Positions 47,032 through 56,047 of a stretch of 64,000 bases of DNA are shown here, in pieces. The translations under genes and the position numbers were made by a program. The first letter of the stretch is position 1; every line of letters starts with the position of its first letter. Origin of the DNA: Bacillus cereus (GTDB taxonomy: Bacteria > Bacillota > Bacilli > Bacillales > Bacillaceae_G); assembly GCF_025917685.1 (NCBI RefSeq), contig NZ_CP089518.1, forward strand, positions 4,403,001-4,467,000. Direction: 5' to 3'. A model generated the notes under the pieces. It was given only the letters and a program-made list of their open reading frames with translations, searched no databases and had not been told where the DNA came from.

Positions 47032-48194
47032 GTAGCGCGTTTATTTATTCGGATGACTTTCGGGGCTATTCGTTTAGCCCTGATCATCCTTTTAACCAAC
47101 TGCGCGTCACACTTACGTATGATTTATTACAAAAGAGCGGTTTTATCTCTCCCTCTCAAGTCATCCCGCCACGGATGGCTACAGATGAAGAGATTGCCTA
47201 CGTTCATACAGAGGAGTACATAAATGCGGTAAAACGTGCTGGAGAAGGTAAGTTAGAAAAATCGATTGCGATGACATATGGACTCGGAACAGAAGATACA
47301 CCGATGTTTCCAAATATGCACGAAGCAAGTGCGTTACTCGTTGGCGGTACGTTAACAGCTGTTGACGCTGTTCTTTCCGGAAAAGTAAAGCACGCGCTTA
47401 ATTTAGGCGGCGGCTTACATCACGGCTTTCGCGGCAAGGCATCCGGATTTTGCATTTATAACGATAGTTCCATCGCAATGAAATATATTCAGAAAAAATA
47501 CGGTTTACGCGTTTTATATATTGATACAGATGCTCATCATGGTGATGGTGTACAGTGGTCTTTTTACGATGATCCTAACGTATGCACCATTTCATTACAT
47601 GAAACTGGGCGTTATTTATTCCCTGGAACTGGCGCTGTAAATGAACGCGGACAAGGTAATGGCTATAGTTATTCTTTTAACGTTCCACTCGATGCTTTTA
47701 CAGAAGACGAATCGTTTTTAGAGTCATATCGAACTGTCGTAAAAGAAGTTGCAGCATACTTTAAACCGGATATTATTTTAACGCAAAATGGCGCTGACGC
47801 ACATTATTATGATCCACTTACACACCTTTGCGCGACGATGAATATTTACCGTGAAATACCGAAGCTCGCTCGCGAAATCGCCAATGAATATTGCAACGGT
47901 CGCTGGATCGCTGTCGGCGGCGGTGGCTATGACCACTGGCGCGTGGTCCCAAGAGCTTGGGCACTTATTTGGCTCGAAATGAACAACATCCAAAACATCT
48001 CAGGTTATCTCCCTCCAGAATGGATTGACGCTTGGAAAGGACAAGCCGAAACAGAGCTTCCCCTCACATGGGAAGATCCAGACAACATGTATAAACCTAT
48101 CCCCCGTAAACCAGAAATTGAAGAAAAGAATGCATTAACTGTAGCGAAATCCCTTGAAATTATTCGGAATAATATGACAAAATCTTTGTACTAA
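47028..48194 (+). CDS. acuC: Protein deacetylase AcuC
   Basis: A class I/II-like histone deacetylase family zinc enzyme (388 residues) that reactivates acetylated AcsA. Metal and catalytic residues are visible in LNLGGGLHHGFRGKASGFC (near 131-144), IDTDAHHGDGVQW (near 174) and QNGADAHYYDPL (near 257). The start at 47028 overlaps the acuB stop as ATGA; the frame could extend to 47001 but without need. GGGGATG is 8 bases upstream. Last gene of acuABC. Confidence 0.95.
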   Translation: MSSAFIYSDDFRGYSFSPDHPFNQLRVTLTYDLLQKSGFISPSQVIPPRMATDEEIAYVHTEEYINAVKRAGEGKLEKSIAMTYGLGTEDTPMFPNMHEASALLVGGTLTAVDAVLSGKVKHALNLGGGLHHGFRGKASGFCIYNDSSIAMKYIQKKYGLRVLYIDTDAHHGDGVQWSFYDDPNVCTISLHETGRYLFPGTGAVNERGQGNGYSYSFNVPLDAFTEDESFLESYRTVVKEVAAYFKPDIILTQNGADAHYYDPLTHLCATMNIYREIPKLAREIANEYCNGRWIAVGGGGYDHWRVVPRAWALIWLEMNNIQNISGYLPPEWIDAWKGQAETELPLTWEDPDNMYKPIPRKPEIEEKNALTVAKSLEIIRNNMTKSLY

Positions 48195-48197
48195 ACA

Positions 48198-48230
48198 AAA
48201 AGGAGGCTCGTTTTGAATAGCCTCCTTTTA
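48198..48230 (+). terminator. Terminator of acuABC
   Basis: AAAAGGAGGCT and AGCCTCCTTTT form an 11-base stem with T-rich trailing sequence. Confidence 0.85.
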
Positions 48231-48254
48231 TTTATTGTCGTTTTCTGTCGGTAA

Positions 48255-48414
48255 GTCGATATATTTCGAGAATCGCCGATATATCTTGAGATTCGCTGAT
48301 ATATTTTAATAATCGCTGATATATCTTGAGATTCGCTGATATATTTTAATAATCGCTGATATATTTTAATAATCGCTGATATATCTTGAGATTCGCTGAT
48401 ATATTTTATTTAAT
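48255..48414. repeat. Tandem array of eight 20-bp units
   Basis: Eight consecutive 20-base units of the form GCTGATATAT followed by either CTTGAGATTC (type A) or TTTAATAATC (type B). The order is first variant, A', B, A, B, B, A, B'. Each unit holds the palindromic core GATATATC/GATATAT. Non-coding; it lies between the acuC terminator and the next gene and ends about 41 bases before its start, so it may overlap that gene's promoter region. Confidence 0.9.
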
Positions 48415-48455
48415 AATTAACTGGTCCAACTTTTATGAGAAAAGGGCGTGATATT

Positions 48456-49319
48456 ATGTGGACACAACAAATGATCCCCACAAAACGCGGCACATTTGAA
48501 CTATTTACAAAAGGAAATGGCGAACCGCTTTGTATTACACATCACTATTCACAATTTAATGAAACTGGCGATTACTTTGCGGATGTTTTCACTTCTACGC
48601 ATCGTGTATTCCTCATTAATTTACGAGACGCTGGTAACTCTGTAAAAGCCAATTCAGAAAAAGAATTAAGTATGATTGAAACCGTTCACGACTTAGAAGC
48701 AATACGAGAAGCTTTACAACTCCCAACATGGCATTTCACTGGTCATTCAACAGGTGGTATGCTTGGACTTTTATATGCGATTACATATCCAAATCCCTTA
48801 CAATCATTAGTCGTAGCGGGAGCCGCAGCAAGTAACTATACCGAAACACCATTTTGTATTTATAACCCAGCACATCTGCAGTTTCATTATATGCAACAAC
48901 TCATCGAAAACTTAAAAAGCCCTGACCTTACAAATGAAGAACGAAAGGAACTCTCTACTAAGAGGACAAAATTATCTTTGTATAAACCTGAAAACTACAA
49001 CTCTTATTTTTGTAAACCAATCAAAAAAACAATGTCTGTTAGCCGGATGAATGCTTTCTCTCACGAATATCCTTCATTTGATTTAAGAAAGTACTTACCT
49101 TCTATCAACATAAAAACGCTAATTATTTGCGGAAGGCACGATGTGCAGTGCCCAATTCAATATTCTATCGAAATGCATGAGGGCATTCGTAATTCTATTT
49201 TTGTGCCGTTTGAGGACAGTAACCATTATCCTTTTTTAGAAGAAGCCAGTCGGTTTACTTCTATTACTCAAGAATTTTTTGGGATTAAAAAGAAAATTAA
49301 GGACTCACAAAGGCAATAA
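48456..49319 (+). CDS. Alpha/beta hydrolase
   Basis: A 287-residue alpha/beta-hydrolase fold enzyme. The nucleophile elbow GHSTGGMLG is near residue 99 (Ser), with Asp in CGRHDVQCP near 231 and His in DSNHYPF near 256, so the triad is complete. Prolyl-iminopeptidase-like or esterase activity is possible; the substrate is unknown. AAAGGGCG precedes the ATG at 48456. The 20-bp tandem array lies directly upstream. Confidence 0.83.
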   Translation: MWTQQMIPTKRGTFELFTKGNGEPLCITHHYSQFNETGDYFADVFTSTHRVFLINLRDAGNSVKANSEKELSMIETVHDLEAIREALQLPTWHFTGHSTGGMLGLLYAITYPNPLQSLVVAGAAASNYTETPFCIYNPAHLQFHYMQQLIENLKSPDLTNEERKELSTKRTKLSLYKPENYNSYFCKPIKKTMSVSRMNAFSHEYPSFDLRKYLPSINIKTLIICGRHDVQCPIQYSIEMHEGIRNSIFVPFEDSNHYPFLEEASRFTSITQEFFGIKKKIKDSQRQ

Positions 49320-49375
49320 GTCTAGGAAGAGAGAACAAGTTTATTAGTGCTGTTTTGCTAAAGGAGGAAAATAGG

Positions 49376-49789
49376 GTGAAAGAAAAATTATTAAGAGTTG
49401 GAACGACTTATATTCCAGTTACCAACGTAGAACTTTCTTCAAATTGGTATGTGAACAAATTGGGAGCAGAGTTGAACTTTAAAGACGAAGACAAAGCTAT
49501 TATTAACTTTGCAAATCAAAGCTTTTTTCTAGTTAAATCCCAAGATAATCAAACCTTAAATTTTTTTGATTTTCACGGTGAAGAACGCTTTTCTATAACA
49601 TTCGAAGTTAACGGATTACATGCTCTAGAATCAATTCATAGTGAATTTATTGAAAAGGAAATTCTAGTTGGAGAGATTGAAAACAGAGGGCATGCTGGGA
49701 AGAATTTTGTTTTTTATGATTTAGATGGCAATAAATTTGATGTTTGGAGTGAATTAAGTCCTATTTTCAAAGAAAAATACCTAATATAG
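49376..49789 (+). CDS. VOC-family (glyoxalase-like) protein
   Basis: A 137-residue vicinal-oxygen-chelate protein: two beta-alpha-beta-beta-beta modules, starting VGTTYIPVTNVELSSNWYVNKLG and ending FVFYDLDGNKFDVWSE, with a conserved late Glu. GTG at 49376 is the start because AAAGGAGG is 8 bases upstream. Substrate unknown. It follows the hydrolase by 57 bases and could be cotranscribed. Confidence 0.8.
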   Translation: MKEKLLRVGTTYIPVTNVELSSNWYVNKLGAELNFKDEDKAIINFANQSFFLVKSQDNQTLNFFDFHGEERFSITFEVNGLHALESIHSEFIEKEILVGEIENRGHAGKNFVFYDLDGNKFDVWSELSPIFKEKYLI

Positions 49790-49837
49790 AGTGATTTTTT
49801 ACAATCAAACGTAAGTATTAAATAACATAGAAAGATA

Positions 49838-49863
49838 CGAGGCTTATTCCATTAAAGCCTCGT
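49838..49863. terminator. Weak terminator-like hairpin
   Basis: ACGAGGCTT and AAAGCCTCGT form a 9-10 base stem between convergent genes. No T-tract follows, so it is only a candidate. Confidence 0.45.
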
Positions 49864-49881
49864 TAATGAATATATTAACCT

Positions 49882-50169
49882 TCAAGAAAAATATTTCACT
49901 CTAGAAACAACTAAAAGAAGAACAAAAAAAACTACTAAACCTAAATCGATAAATACTGCCTTTTTATCTCCTTCTTTTAAACTTATCATAAAACTAGAAA
50001 TTATTTTAATTGCAAAAAAGACCATCATAAAGAACCAACCGAAATGATCATTCGTAGAATCTTCATCATAAAACATTTGTATTGCACCAATAATTAATAA
50101 AATAAGTACGATATTAGTTCCAATCTTTAAAGCCTTGTTTGATTTATTATCTTTTGATGTATCTCCCAA
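49882..50169 (-). CDS. Small membrane protein (95 aa)
   Basis: Three predicted helices (about residues 15-33, 46-63 and 74-90) with an acidic loop YDEDSTNDH. TTG at 50169 is preferred because GGGAGGG lies about 11 bases upstream; the GTG at 50181 directly abuts it. No family is recognised. It lies downstream of the response regulator but has its own start signals. Confidence 0.58.
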   Translation of the reverse strand: MGDTSKDNKSNKALKIGTNIVLILLIIGAIQMFYDEDSTNDHFGWFFMMVFFAIKIISSFMISLKEGDKKAVFIDLGLVVFFVLLLVVSRVKYFS

Positions 50170-50292
50170 AATGTAGCACACCCTCCCATGCTTTCCTATG
50201 TTTTATCTCTCTTTATATTTTAACACGAATTACCTATTATTCCCTTTTAATTCGAATAACATTAAAAACCTGCCAATAACTCGGCAGGTACA

Positions 50293-50994
50293 TTACACGT
50301 TAAAGCGATAACCAGCTCCCCACACCGTTTCAATATATTGCGGGTGAGCAGGATCTCTTTCGATTTTTTCACGTAACTTTCTAATGTGAACAACGACAGT
50401 GGCTAAATCGCCAGCTGAGTCTAGTCCCCAAATACGTTCAAATAACTGTTCTTTATTTAATACTTGGTTTGGATGCGTTACAAAGAATGTTAATAAATCA
50501 AATTCCTTCGTTGTGAACGCGATTTCTTCATTGTTTATAAAAACTTTCCTCGCTCGTTGATCGATAGAAATTCCGTGAATATATAACGTATCACGTTGCT
50601 TACTTACATTTCCTGATAATCTTTCATAACGGGCAATATGTGCTTTTACTCGCGCGACTAATTCGCTTGGGCTAAACGGTTTCGTTATATAATCATCCGC
50701 TCCTAATCCGAGTCCGCGAATTTTATCTATATCTTCTTTTTTTGCTGAAACAAGTAAAATCGGAATATCTTTTACAGCACGTATTTGTTTACAAATTTCG
50801 AATCCGTTCATTTTCGGGAGCATAATATCTAAAATAATTAAATCATAATCTTCTTGCAGGGCTATTTGTAAACCTGTTTCTCCTGAATGCTCTACATCAA
50901 CTTGGAAATCATTAATTTCTAAATAATCTCGCTGTAATTCTGCAATACTTACTTCATCTTCTATTAGTAAAATTCTTTTCAATTTACTCACCAC
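50293..50994 (-). CDS. OmpR-family response regulator
   Basis: A 233-residue two-domain regulator. Receiver with DLIILDIMLPKMNG (phospho-Asp near 55) and switch Lys in TKPFSPSELVARV near 106. The C-terminal winged helix carries TTKEFDLLTFFVTHP and VVHIRKLREKIE. Starts with GTG GTG; TTG a few codons later is possible. Its 5' end overlaps the kinase stop. Partner of the kinase gene just upstream; regulon unknown. Confidence 0.9.
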   Translation of the reverse strand: MVSKLKRILLIEDEVSIAELQRDYLEINDFQVDVEHSGETGLQIALQEDYDLIILDIMLPKMNGFEICKQIRAVKDIPILLVSAKKEDIDKIRGLGLGADDYITKPFSPSELVARVKAHIARYERLSGNVSKQRDTLYIHGISIDQRARKVFINNEEIAFTTKEFDLLTFFVTHPNQVLNKEQLFERIWGLDSAGDLATVVVHIRKLREKIERDPAHPQYIETVWGAGYRFNV

Positions 50995-52441
50995 ATTCCT
51001 GTACTTTTTTCAATGTGAAGAAAATGCTCGTGCCTTTCCCAAGCTCGCTTTCCGCCCAAATATTCCCGCCATGCTCTTCAACAATTTGCTTCGCGATCGC
51101 TAAGCCAAGTCCACTTCCACCTGTACTAGAATTTCGCGATTGCTCTGCACGATAAAAACGTTCAAAAATGTAGGGAAGTGTATCCGATTCAATACCTGAT
51201 CCGTTGTCCATCACTTTCACAATCACTTTATTATTATCATTCAATACTGTTACAGTAATTTTCTTCTCTTCTTTATCCATGTATTTCACACTATTATGAA
51301 TTAAATTTGATATCACTCTATTTATCTTTTCGCAATCAGCCGTTACATATAGTGGTGATGCATGTAATTGTAAGTTAACTTCTATACCTTCCTTACTTAA
51401 ATCCATCTGCATCTCTTCTATTAATTCTTGCATAAACATATTTAATTCAACCGTTTCAAACTGAAAGGGAACTCGATTCAAATCGAGCTTTGAAAATAAA
51501 AATAGTTCGTCAATCAGTGTATCCATATGTCTTGCTTTCGTATGGATAGTTGTTAAGTACTTATCCATTTTTTCTGGCGTATTTGCGACCCCGTCCTTTA
51601 TTCCTTCTACATATCCAATAATAGATGTAATCGGTGTCTTTAGATCATGAGATATATTGGAAATGAGCTCTTTTCGATTTTCTTCATACTGCGTTTGTAC
51701 TTCAATCGATTCTTTTAACTTCTTCCTCATTCCCTCAAATCCTTGATTTAATTGCCCGATTTCATCGTGCGATGTAACTGGAATTTGAAAATCTAAATTT
51801 CCTTCTTTAATTTTCTCAGTCGCATCTTTCAATACAAAGATTGGTTTTATTACACTTCTTGAGACGAGGTAACTTAATAATCCAATAAGCAAAATGGCTA
51901 ACAGTAAAAGTGATACGAACAAAATCGGAAATAATTTTTGTGTAAGATCGACAAATGAACTTTGCTTTTTTAATACAAATATACTCCCCTCTTCTTCCTG
52001 AGGAAAATAAAAATCAAATTTTACATATCGATAAAAGGTATCGCCTAGTTCCGTTGTACCACGACTATTAATATTTGCTGATTCAAATTTCGGAAGAGCT
52101 TCTTTTAAAGGTACACTTTCAAATATTTTTGTAGCATAAGAAATGGTTTCTCCCTTTCTTACAACTATTTTCACACCTTCTTTTTCAAGCGATGAAACGA
52201 ACGATTCATCTAATAATTGAGATTGATGTTGCTTTGCCGCTAATTTTAATTCAAGATAGGCATTCTCTTCTTCTGGCGTAAGCGGCTTTTGAATATAAGA
52301 ACTTTTATAGAAATTTTTCACTGATTCCAAGTCTCCTGTTATGGAAAAAACAATTAAAAATCCCGCGACTAATATGAGCGTAATGGAAACGAGAATAACA
52401 GCAATATAAGAAAATAAAAACCTTGTTTTAATAGACATCAT
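50984..52441 (-). CDS. Sensor histidine kinase
   Basis: A 485-residue membrane kinase. Helices near residues 8-31 and 170-192 flank an extracytoplasmic sensor of about 135 residues, then a HAMP linker, the HisKA motif SNISHDLKTPITS (phospho-His near 268) and an ATPase domain with NLIHNSVKYM, DNGSGIESD and GGSGLGLAIAKQIVEEH. Two Met at 52441/52438, with AGTGAGGATG upstream. The bcr1 copy 3 begins 18 bases before the start, so the 5' untranslated region must pass through or start within that element. BaeS/YkoH-type by layout. Confidence 0.88.
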   Translation of the reverse strand: MMSIKTRFLFSYIAVILVSITLILVAGFLIVFSITGDLESVKNFYKSSYIQKPLTPEEENAYLELKLAAKQHQSQLLDESFVSSLEKEGVKIVVRKGETISYATKIFESVPLKEALPKFESANINSRGTTELGDTFYRYVKFDFYFPQEEEGSIFVLKKQSSFVDLTQKLFPILFVSLLLLAILLIGLLSYLVSRSVIKPIFVLKDATEKIKEGNLDFQIPVTSHDEIGQLNQGFEGMRKKLKESIEVQTQYEENRKELISNISHDLKTPITSIIGYVEGIKDGVANTPEKMDKYLTTIHTKARHMDTLIDELFLFSKLDLNRVPFQFETVELNMFMQELIEEMQMDLSKEGIEVNLQLHASPLYVTADCEKINRVISNLIHNSVKYMDKEEKKITVTVLNDNNKVIVKVMDNGSGIESDTLPYIFERFYRAEQSRNSSTGGSGLGLAIAKQIVEEHGGNIWAESELGKGTSIFFTLKKVQECGE

Positions 52442-52453
52442 TTACATCCTCAC

Positions 52454-52611
52454 TTTCCCCCGCTATTTGTGGGCAATAAGACTCCCACCTCAAAATCCGG
52501 CGAATGCGAGGGAGCTAGGTGGGAGTCGGACTGCCGGTAAACGCCCGATTGGTGAAGGCTAATAATCAGTGGGGGATGAACCCCTCCCCACTGATTAAAG
52601 TTTCACTTTAC
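52454..52611 (+). repeat. bcr1-type element, copy 3 (degenerate target repeats)
   Basis: A 148-base element (52459-52606) aligns with copy 1 from CCCGC to GTTTCAC and retains the AATCAGTGGGGGATG ... CCCCACTGATT hairpin. The flanks are TTTCC and TTTAC rather than TTTAT, suggesting mutation after an older insertion. It lies upstream of the kinase start and between it and the divergent ankyrin lipoprotein. Confidence 0.8.
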
Positions 52612-52740
52612 CCACCCTTCATATTCATAAGCATAAAAATATATGTTCAAATACTCAAGTGATTTTATAGTAATTTTAGCTTCAGTTTATAAAAATTTAA
52701 TGTTCTTATTTTACAGTTGAAATTAGGAGGTTGAAATTCC

Positions 52741-53421
52741 ATGTTCAAAAAAACATTAAGCATGATCTGTTGCGTAATTTTTTTGCAAGGATGCTCGCAA
52801 GAACAAGAAGTTACAAAGGAGATGACAACCATGGAAACAGCGTTACTAACAGCTACTGAGAAACAGGAAACAAACACTGTTATATCGTTACTCAAAAAAG
52901 GGGCTGACATAAATATAACGGACAATAAAGGACGTACTCCTCTTATGATTGCTACATACAAAAATGATATAAAAACCGCAAAAACGCTTATCAAAGCCGG
53001 CGCTGACGTAAATATCCAAGATGATATGAAAAACAATCCATTTCTATACGCCGGTGCGGAAGGTTACTTAGACATTTTAAAACTAACGATTGATGCTGGT
53101 GCGGATCCAGCGCTTACGAATCGGTACGGCGGAACAGCTCTTATTCCCGCATCAGAACACGGATATATTGATGTTATAAAAGAACTCCTTAACCGAACAA
53201 ATATCGATGTAAACCATGTAAATAACCTCGGATGGACAGCTTTAATGGAAGCCATCGTACTAAGTAACGGAGATGAAACACAGCAACAAGTCATTCGCCT
53301 TCTTATCGAGCACGGTGCTGATGTAAATATTCCAGACAACGATGGTGTTATCCCGCTAGAACACGCTCGCGCTCATAACTTTGAAGCGATAGAGAAGATT
53401 TTATTAGAAGGACGTAAGTAA
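52741..53421 (+). CDS. Ankyrin-repeat lipoprotein
   Basis: A 226-residue exported lipoprotein: signal segment, lipobox LQGC (Cys18), then five ankyrin repeats. The repeats carry typical motifs: NKGRTPLMIATYKND, VNIQDDMKNNPFLYAG, RYGGTALIPASEHGYIDV, NLGWTALMEAIVLSNGD and DGVIPLEHARAHN. Ankyrin domains bind proteins, so an extracytoplasmic partner is likely. AGGAGG is 8-10 bases upstream. Divergent from the kinase across bcr1. Function unknown. Confidence 0.85.
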   Translation: MFKKTLSMICCVIFLQGCSQEQEVTKEMTTMETALLTATEKQETNTVISLLKKGADINITDNKGRTPLMIATYKNDIKTAKTLIKAGADVNIQDDMKNNPFLYAGAEGYLDILKLTIDAGADPALTNRYGGTALIPASEHGYIDVIKELLNRTNIDVNHVNNLGWTALMEAIVLSNGDETQQQVIRLLIEHGADVNIPDNDGVIPLEHARAHNFEAIEKILLEGRK

Positions 53422-53500
53422 AAAGCTATTTTTTGCCTTCCTCCCCCACCCTATGCTACATTTAACCCGTTACATTAATATTAATAGGGTGGGAATAAAC

Positions 53501-54427
53501 ATGAACAAACCTAAAATTGGGATGATTGGACTTGGAAGTATTGCACAAAAAGCCTATCTTCCAACACTTACAAAAGAAACAGATTGGGATTTTGTAGGGG
53601 CGTTTACACCTAACGCGGAGAAAAGGAAACAAGTTTGCCAGCAATACCGTATTCAAGACTTTCATTCTATGGAAACATTAGCTTCTGAATGTGATGCAAT
53701 TTTCGTTCATAGTTCAACTGCTACACATTATGAAATCGTTTCTGAACTTCTGAAAAAAGGCATCGATGTTTATGTTGATAAGCCGCTAGCAGCTACAGTG
53801 GAACAAGCTGAGAAACTAGTCGAGTTGAGCGAGAAGTATAATCGAAAGTTAATGGTCGGATTTAATCGCCGATTCGTTCCTATGTACGTTGCTGCCAAAG
53901 AGCAAGCTAATGATATTTCATGGATTCGAATTGAAAAGCACCGCACAAATAAAGTGGGGCCATATTCGTACGACTTTACTATGTTAGATGATTACTTACA
54001 TATTGTAGATACTGCTCGCTGGTTAGCTAATGATGACCTTAACGTCGTTCACAATATGATGCAAATCAATGAAAAAAATGAACTTCTTTACGGGCATCAT
54101 ACATATACAACTGCAAATGGACTATTACTTTCTACAGCGATGCATCGCCATGCAGGTACAAATTTAGAACAAATTGAACTTGTAACAACAGGTAAAATCA
54201 TTCGCGTAAAAAATATGAACACATTTGAAGTTGAGCAGGAAAATTCAGTTTCACAGATTGGTTCACCATCATGGGACACGACGCTAAAACAGCGTGGTTT
54301 TGAAGATGCGGTTCACCATTTTATCGAATGTGTACAAGGTAATACAAGGCCGGTTATAGATGGATTAGAAGGGTTAAAAACACAGCAATTGCTCCAATCT
54401 CTACTGCAAGCTGTAAGCAAAAATTAA
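53501..54427 (+). CDS. Gfo/Idh/MocA-family oxidoreductase
   Basis: A 308-residue NAD(P)-dependent oxidoreductase. Rossmann motif IGMIGLGSIAQKAYLP at residues 6-21, DKPLAATVEQAEKLVELSEK near 92 (the conserved EKP-like segment) and HxxD-like YLHIVDTARWLAN near 165. Start at 53501 is selected by GGGTGGG 8 bases upstream. Substrate unknown (sugar or related polyol). It lies alone between the ankyrin lipoprotein and mscL. Confidence 0.84.
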   Translation: MNKPKIGMIGLGSIAQKAYLPTLTKETDWDFVGAFTPNAEKRKQVCQQYRIQDFHSMETLASECDAIFVHSSTATHYEIVSELLKKGIDVYVDKPLAATVEQAEKLVELSEKYNRKLMVGFNRRFVPMYVAAKEQANDISWIRIEKHRTNKVGPYSYDFTMLDDYLHIVDTARWLANDDLNVVHNMMQINEKNELLYGHHTYTTANGLLLSTAMHRHAGTNLEQIELVTTGKIIRVKNMNTFEVEQENSVSQIGSPSWDTTLKQRGFEDAVHHFIECVQGNTRPVIDGLEGLKTQQLLQSLLQAVSKN

Positions 54428-54555
54428 AACGGATACATTTTTCAGAATTTACTTTCATTCCCATTTCCTCTTTATTTCTATCACAAATTTCTATAGAATA
54501 TGTTGATAGGAATTATAAATTTCATAATGAATCGTGGAAAGGATGGGATTGACAC

Positions 54556-54960
54556 ATGTGGAACGAGTTTAAAAAATTCGCGTTCAAAGGGAATGTAATC
54601 GATTTAGCTGTCGGGGTTGTAATCGGTGCTGCATTCGGTAAAATCGTTAGTTCTTTAGTAAAAGATATCATCACACCATTACTTGGTATGGTATTAGGTG
54701 GCGTTGACTTTACAGATTTAAAAATTTCATTCGGTAAATCATCTATTATGTATGGTAACTTCATCCAAACTATTTTTGATTTCTTAATTATTGCAGCTGC
54801 TATCTTTATGTTTGTTAAAGTTTTCAACAAACTAACATCTAAAAGAGAAGAAGAGGAAGAAAAGACAGAAGAAATTCCAGAACCAACAAAAGAAGAAGTT
54901 CTTCTTGGCGAAATTCGCGACTTACTAAAACAACAAAACTCTTCTAAAGATAGAGCATAA
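54556..54960 (+). CDS. mscL: Large-conductance mechanosensitive channel
   Basis: An osmotic-shock emergency valve of the inner membrane. 134 residues: N-terminal helix, TM1 ([21 protein letters not shown] near 15-35), TM2 ([21 protein letters not shown] near 72-92) and a charged C-terminal helical bundle. The motif [15 protein letters not shown] is diagnostic. GGATGGG lies 9-12 bases before the ATG. Monocistronic with a good terminator. Confidence 0.95.
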   Translation: MWNEFKKFAFKGNVIDLAVGVVIGAAFGKIVSSLVKDIITPLLGMVLGGVDFTDLKISFGKSSIMYGNFIQTIFDFLIIAAAIFMFVKVFNKLTSKREEEEEKTEEIPEPTKEEVLLGEIRDLLKQQNSSKDRA

Positions 54961-54970
54961 TTGAACGGAT

Positions 54971-55006
54971 AAAAGGCATGCCCCTTAGGGACATGCCTTT
55001 TTTTAT
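54971..55006. terminator. Bidirectional terminator after mscL
   Basis: AAAGGCATG and CATGCCTTT with a short loop, followed by T7. Confidence 0.85.
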
Positions 55007-55007
55007 G

Positions 55008-55280
55008 CTATAACGTTTCCGAATTCATATGAATAAATATAATAATACCTGCAACCATAAGTACCATAATGCTACCTGCAAATAGTGTAATACCGATAAA
55101 CATTAAACTCGTACTTACATCTATCGAAATACTTTCAGTAAAAATTGAAATTACATACGTGATAAGGGCGATTCCTGCAAGAATACTTCCTGGAACAAAT
55201 CGCTTTAAGCCATTTTGTTTTAACGTCATATATGCAAAAATAGCGGTCATACAAAGCGTAATTATCCAAAGAACGATCAT
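55008..55280 (-). CDS. Small membrane protein, YesK-like (90 aa)
   Basis: Three helices (about residues 2-17, 30-47 and 62-84). GGGGGGAAAAGAG precedes the ATG. The pattern resembles small YesK-like membrane proteins but the match is uncertain. It converges on mscL and shares its terminator. Confidence 0.62.
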   Translation of the reverse strand: MIVLWIITLCMTAIFAYMTLKQNGLKRFVPGSILAGIALITYVISIFTESISIDVSTSLMFIGITLFAGSIMVLMVAGIIIFIHMNSETL

Positions 55281-55432
55281 CTCTTTTCCCCCCTCACAAG
55301 CCTTTTCTTTCTATTATACATGACATTGCCCTATAATAGGTGAATTTGCACTTATGTGACATATAACAAGGAATCTCCCCCACTGTAGCGAAAGCATTAC
55401 AACATACACTTACACAATAAGGAGGCTTTCAT

Positions 55433-55729
55433 TTGGAATACACTACCACATGCAATTTGGAACTAGCCGAACGATTCGATTATGTTACGATTGACTTAGA
55501 AAAACAGTTTTTTTGCATCGAAGTTGTAAATTTACAAAGCAATACAGCTGTACTAAAAATATCAATTAACTTGAAAAAAAATGAAACAATGATAAAGGGA
55601 AATATAGTTCAGTACGATACTTTGTACATAGACGCATTATTACAAGGATTAAAATGTATTGCTCAAACATGTATTGATCGCAAGTTAAAAAACCAAGAGG
55701 AACTGTTCGCATTTTTAGAAGAAAATTAG
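55433..55729 (+). CDS. Uncharacterised protein (98 aa)
   Basis: A soluble 98-residue protein with alternating beta strands (FDYVTIDLEKQFFCIEVVNL, then AVLKISINLKKNE) and a C-terminal helix. TTG at 55433 is preceded by AAGGAGG 7 bases upstream, which settles the start. No family is recognised. It heads a group of three small genes reading the same way. Confidence 0.65.
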   Translation: MEYTTTCNLELAERFDYVTIDLEKQFFCIEVVNLQSNTAVLKISINLKKNETMIKGNIVQYDTLYIDALLQGLKCIAQTCIDRKLKNQEELFAFLEEN

Positions 55730-55796
55730 TTCCAACAAAAAAAGTTTTTTTCTTTTTATTGATATATACAAATTCTATTTATAAGGCGTGTTCATA

Positions 55797-56033
55797 ATGA
55801 TTTGGATTTCACTAATTGTATTAGCCTATTTCATCATTCTCGTCCCAACACAGTATAACTACATTAAAATGCTCAAAGAAAAACAGAAAAAAATGAACGT
55901 CTCACAAAATGAACTATACGATAAAATGTCTTATGAAGGATCTCAAGTACATTACCATTATCAAAGTTACGTATTTACCCTACCTGCTTCACTTGTCGCA
56001 AATATTGTTTACAAATTAAAACATTCAGCATAA
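55797..56033 (+). CDS. Small membrane protein, DUF3949-like (78 aa)
   Basis: One N-terminal helix (residues 2-18, IWISLIVLAYFIILVP), then a polar region KMLKEKQKKMNVSQNELYDK and an amphipathic C-terminus. AAGGCG lies about 10 bases before the ATG at 55797; the alternative 55788 start overlaps it. Resembles DUF3949 by pattern only. Lies between the 98-residue gene and the DUF4288 gene. Confidence 0.6.
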   Translation: MIWISLIVLAYFIILVPTQYNYIKMLKEKQKKMNVSQNELYDKMSYEGSQVHYHYQSYVFTLPASLVANIVYKLKHSA

Positions 56034-56047
56034 GGAGGTTCTCACAT

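Noticed and set aside
48255..48414. Possible CRISPR array
   Set aside because: The 20-bp units are contiguous with no unique spacers and no cas genes are nearby; it is a plain tandem repeat.
52665..53036. Minus-strand frame opposite the ankyrin gene
   Set aside because: Mirror-image shadow of the ankyrin-repeat coding region; no ribosome binding site and the opposite strand encodes a recognisable family.
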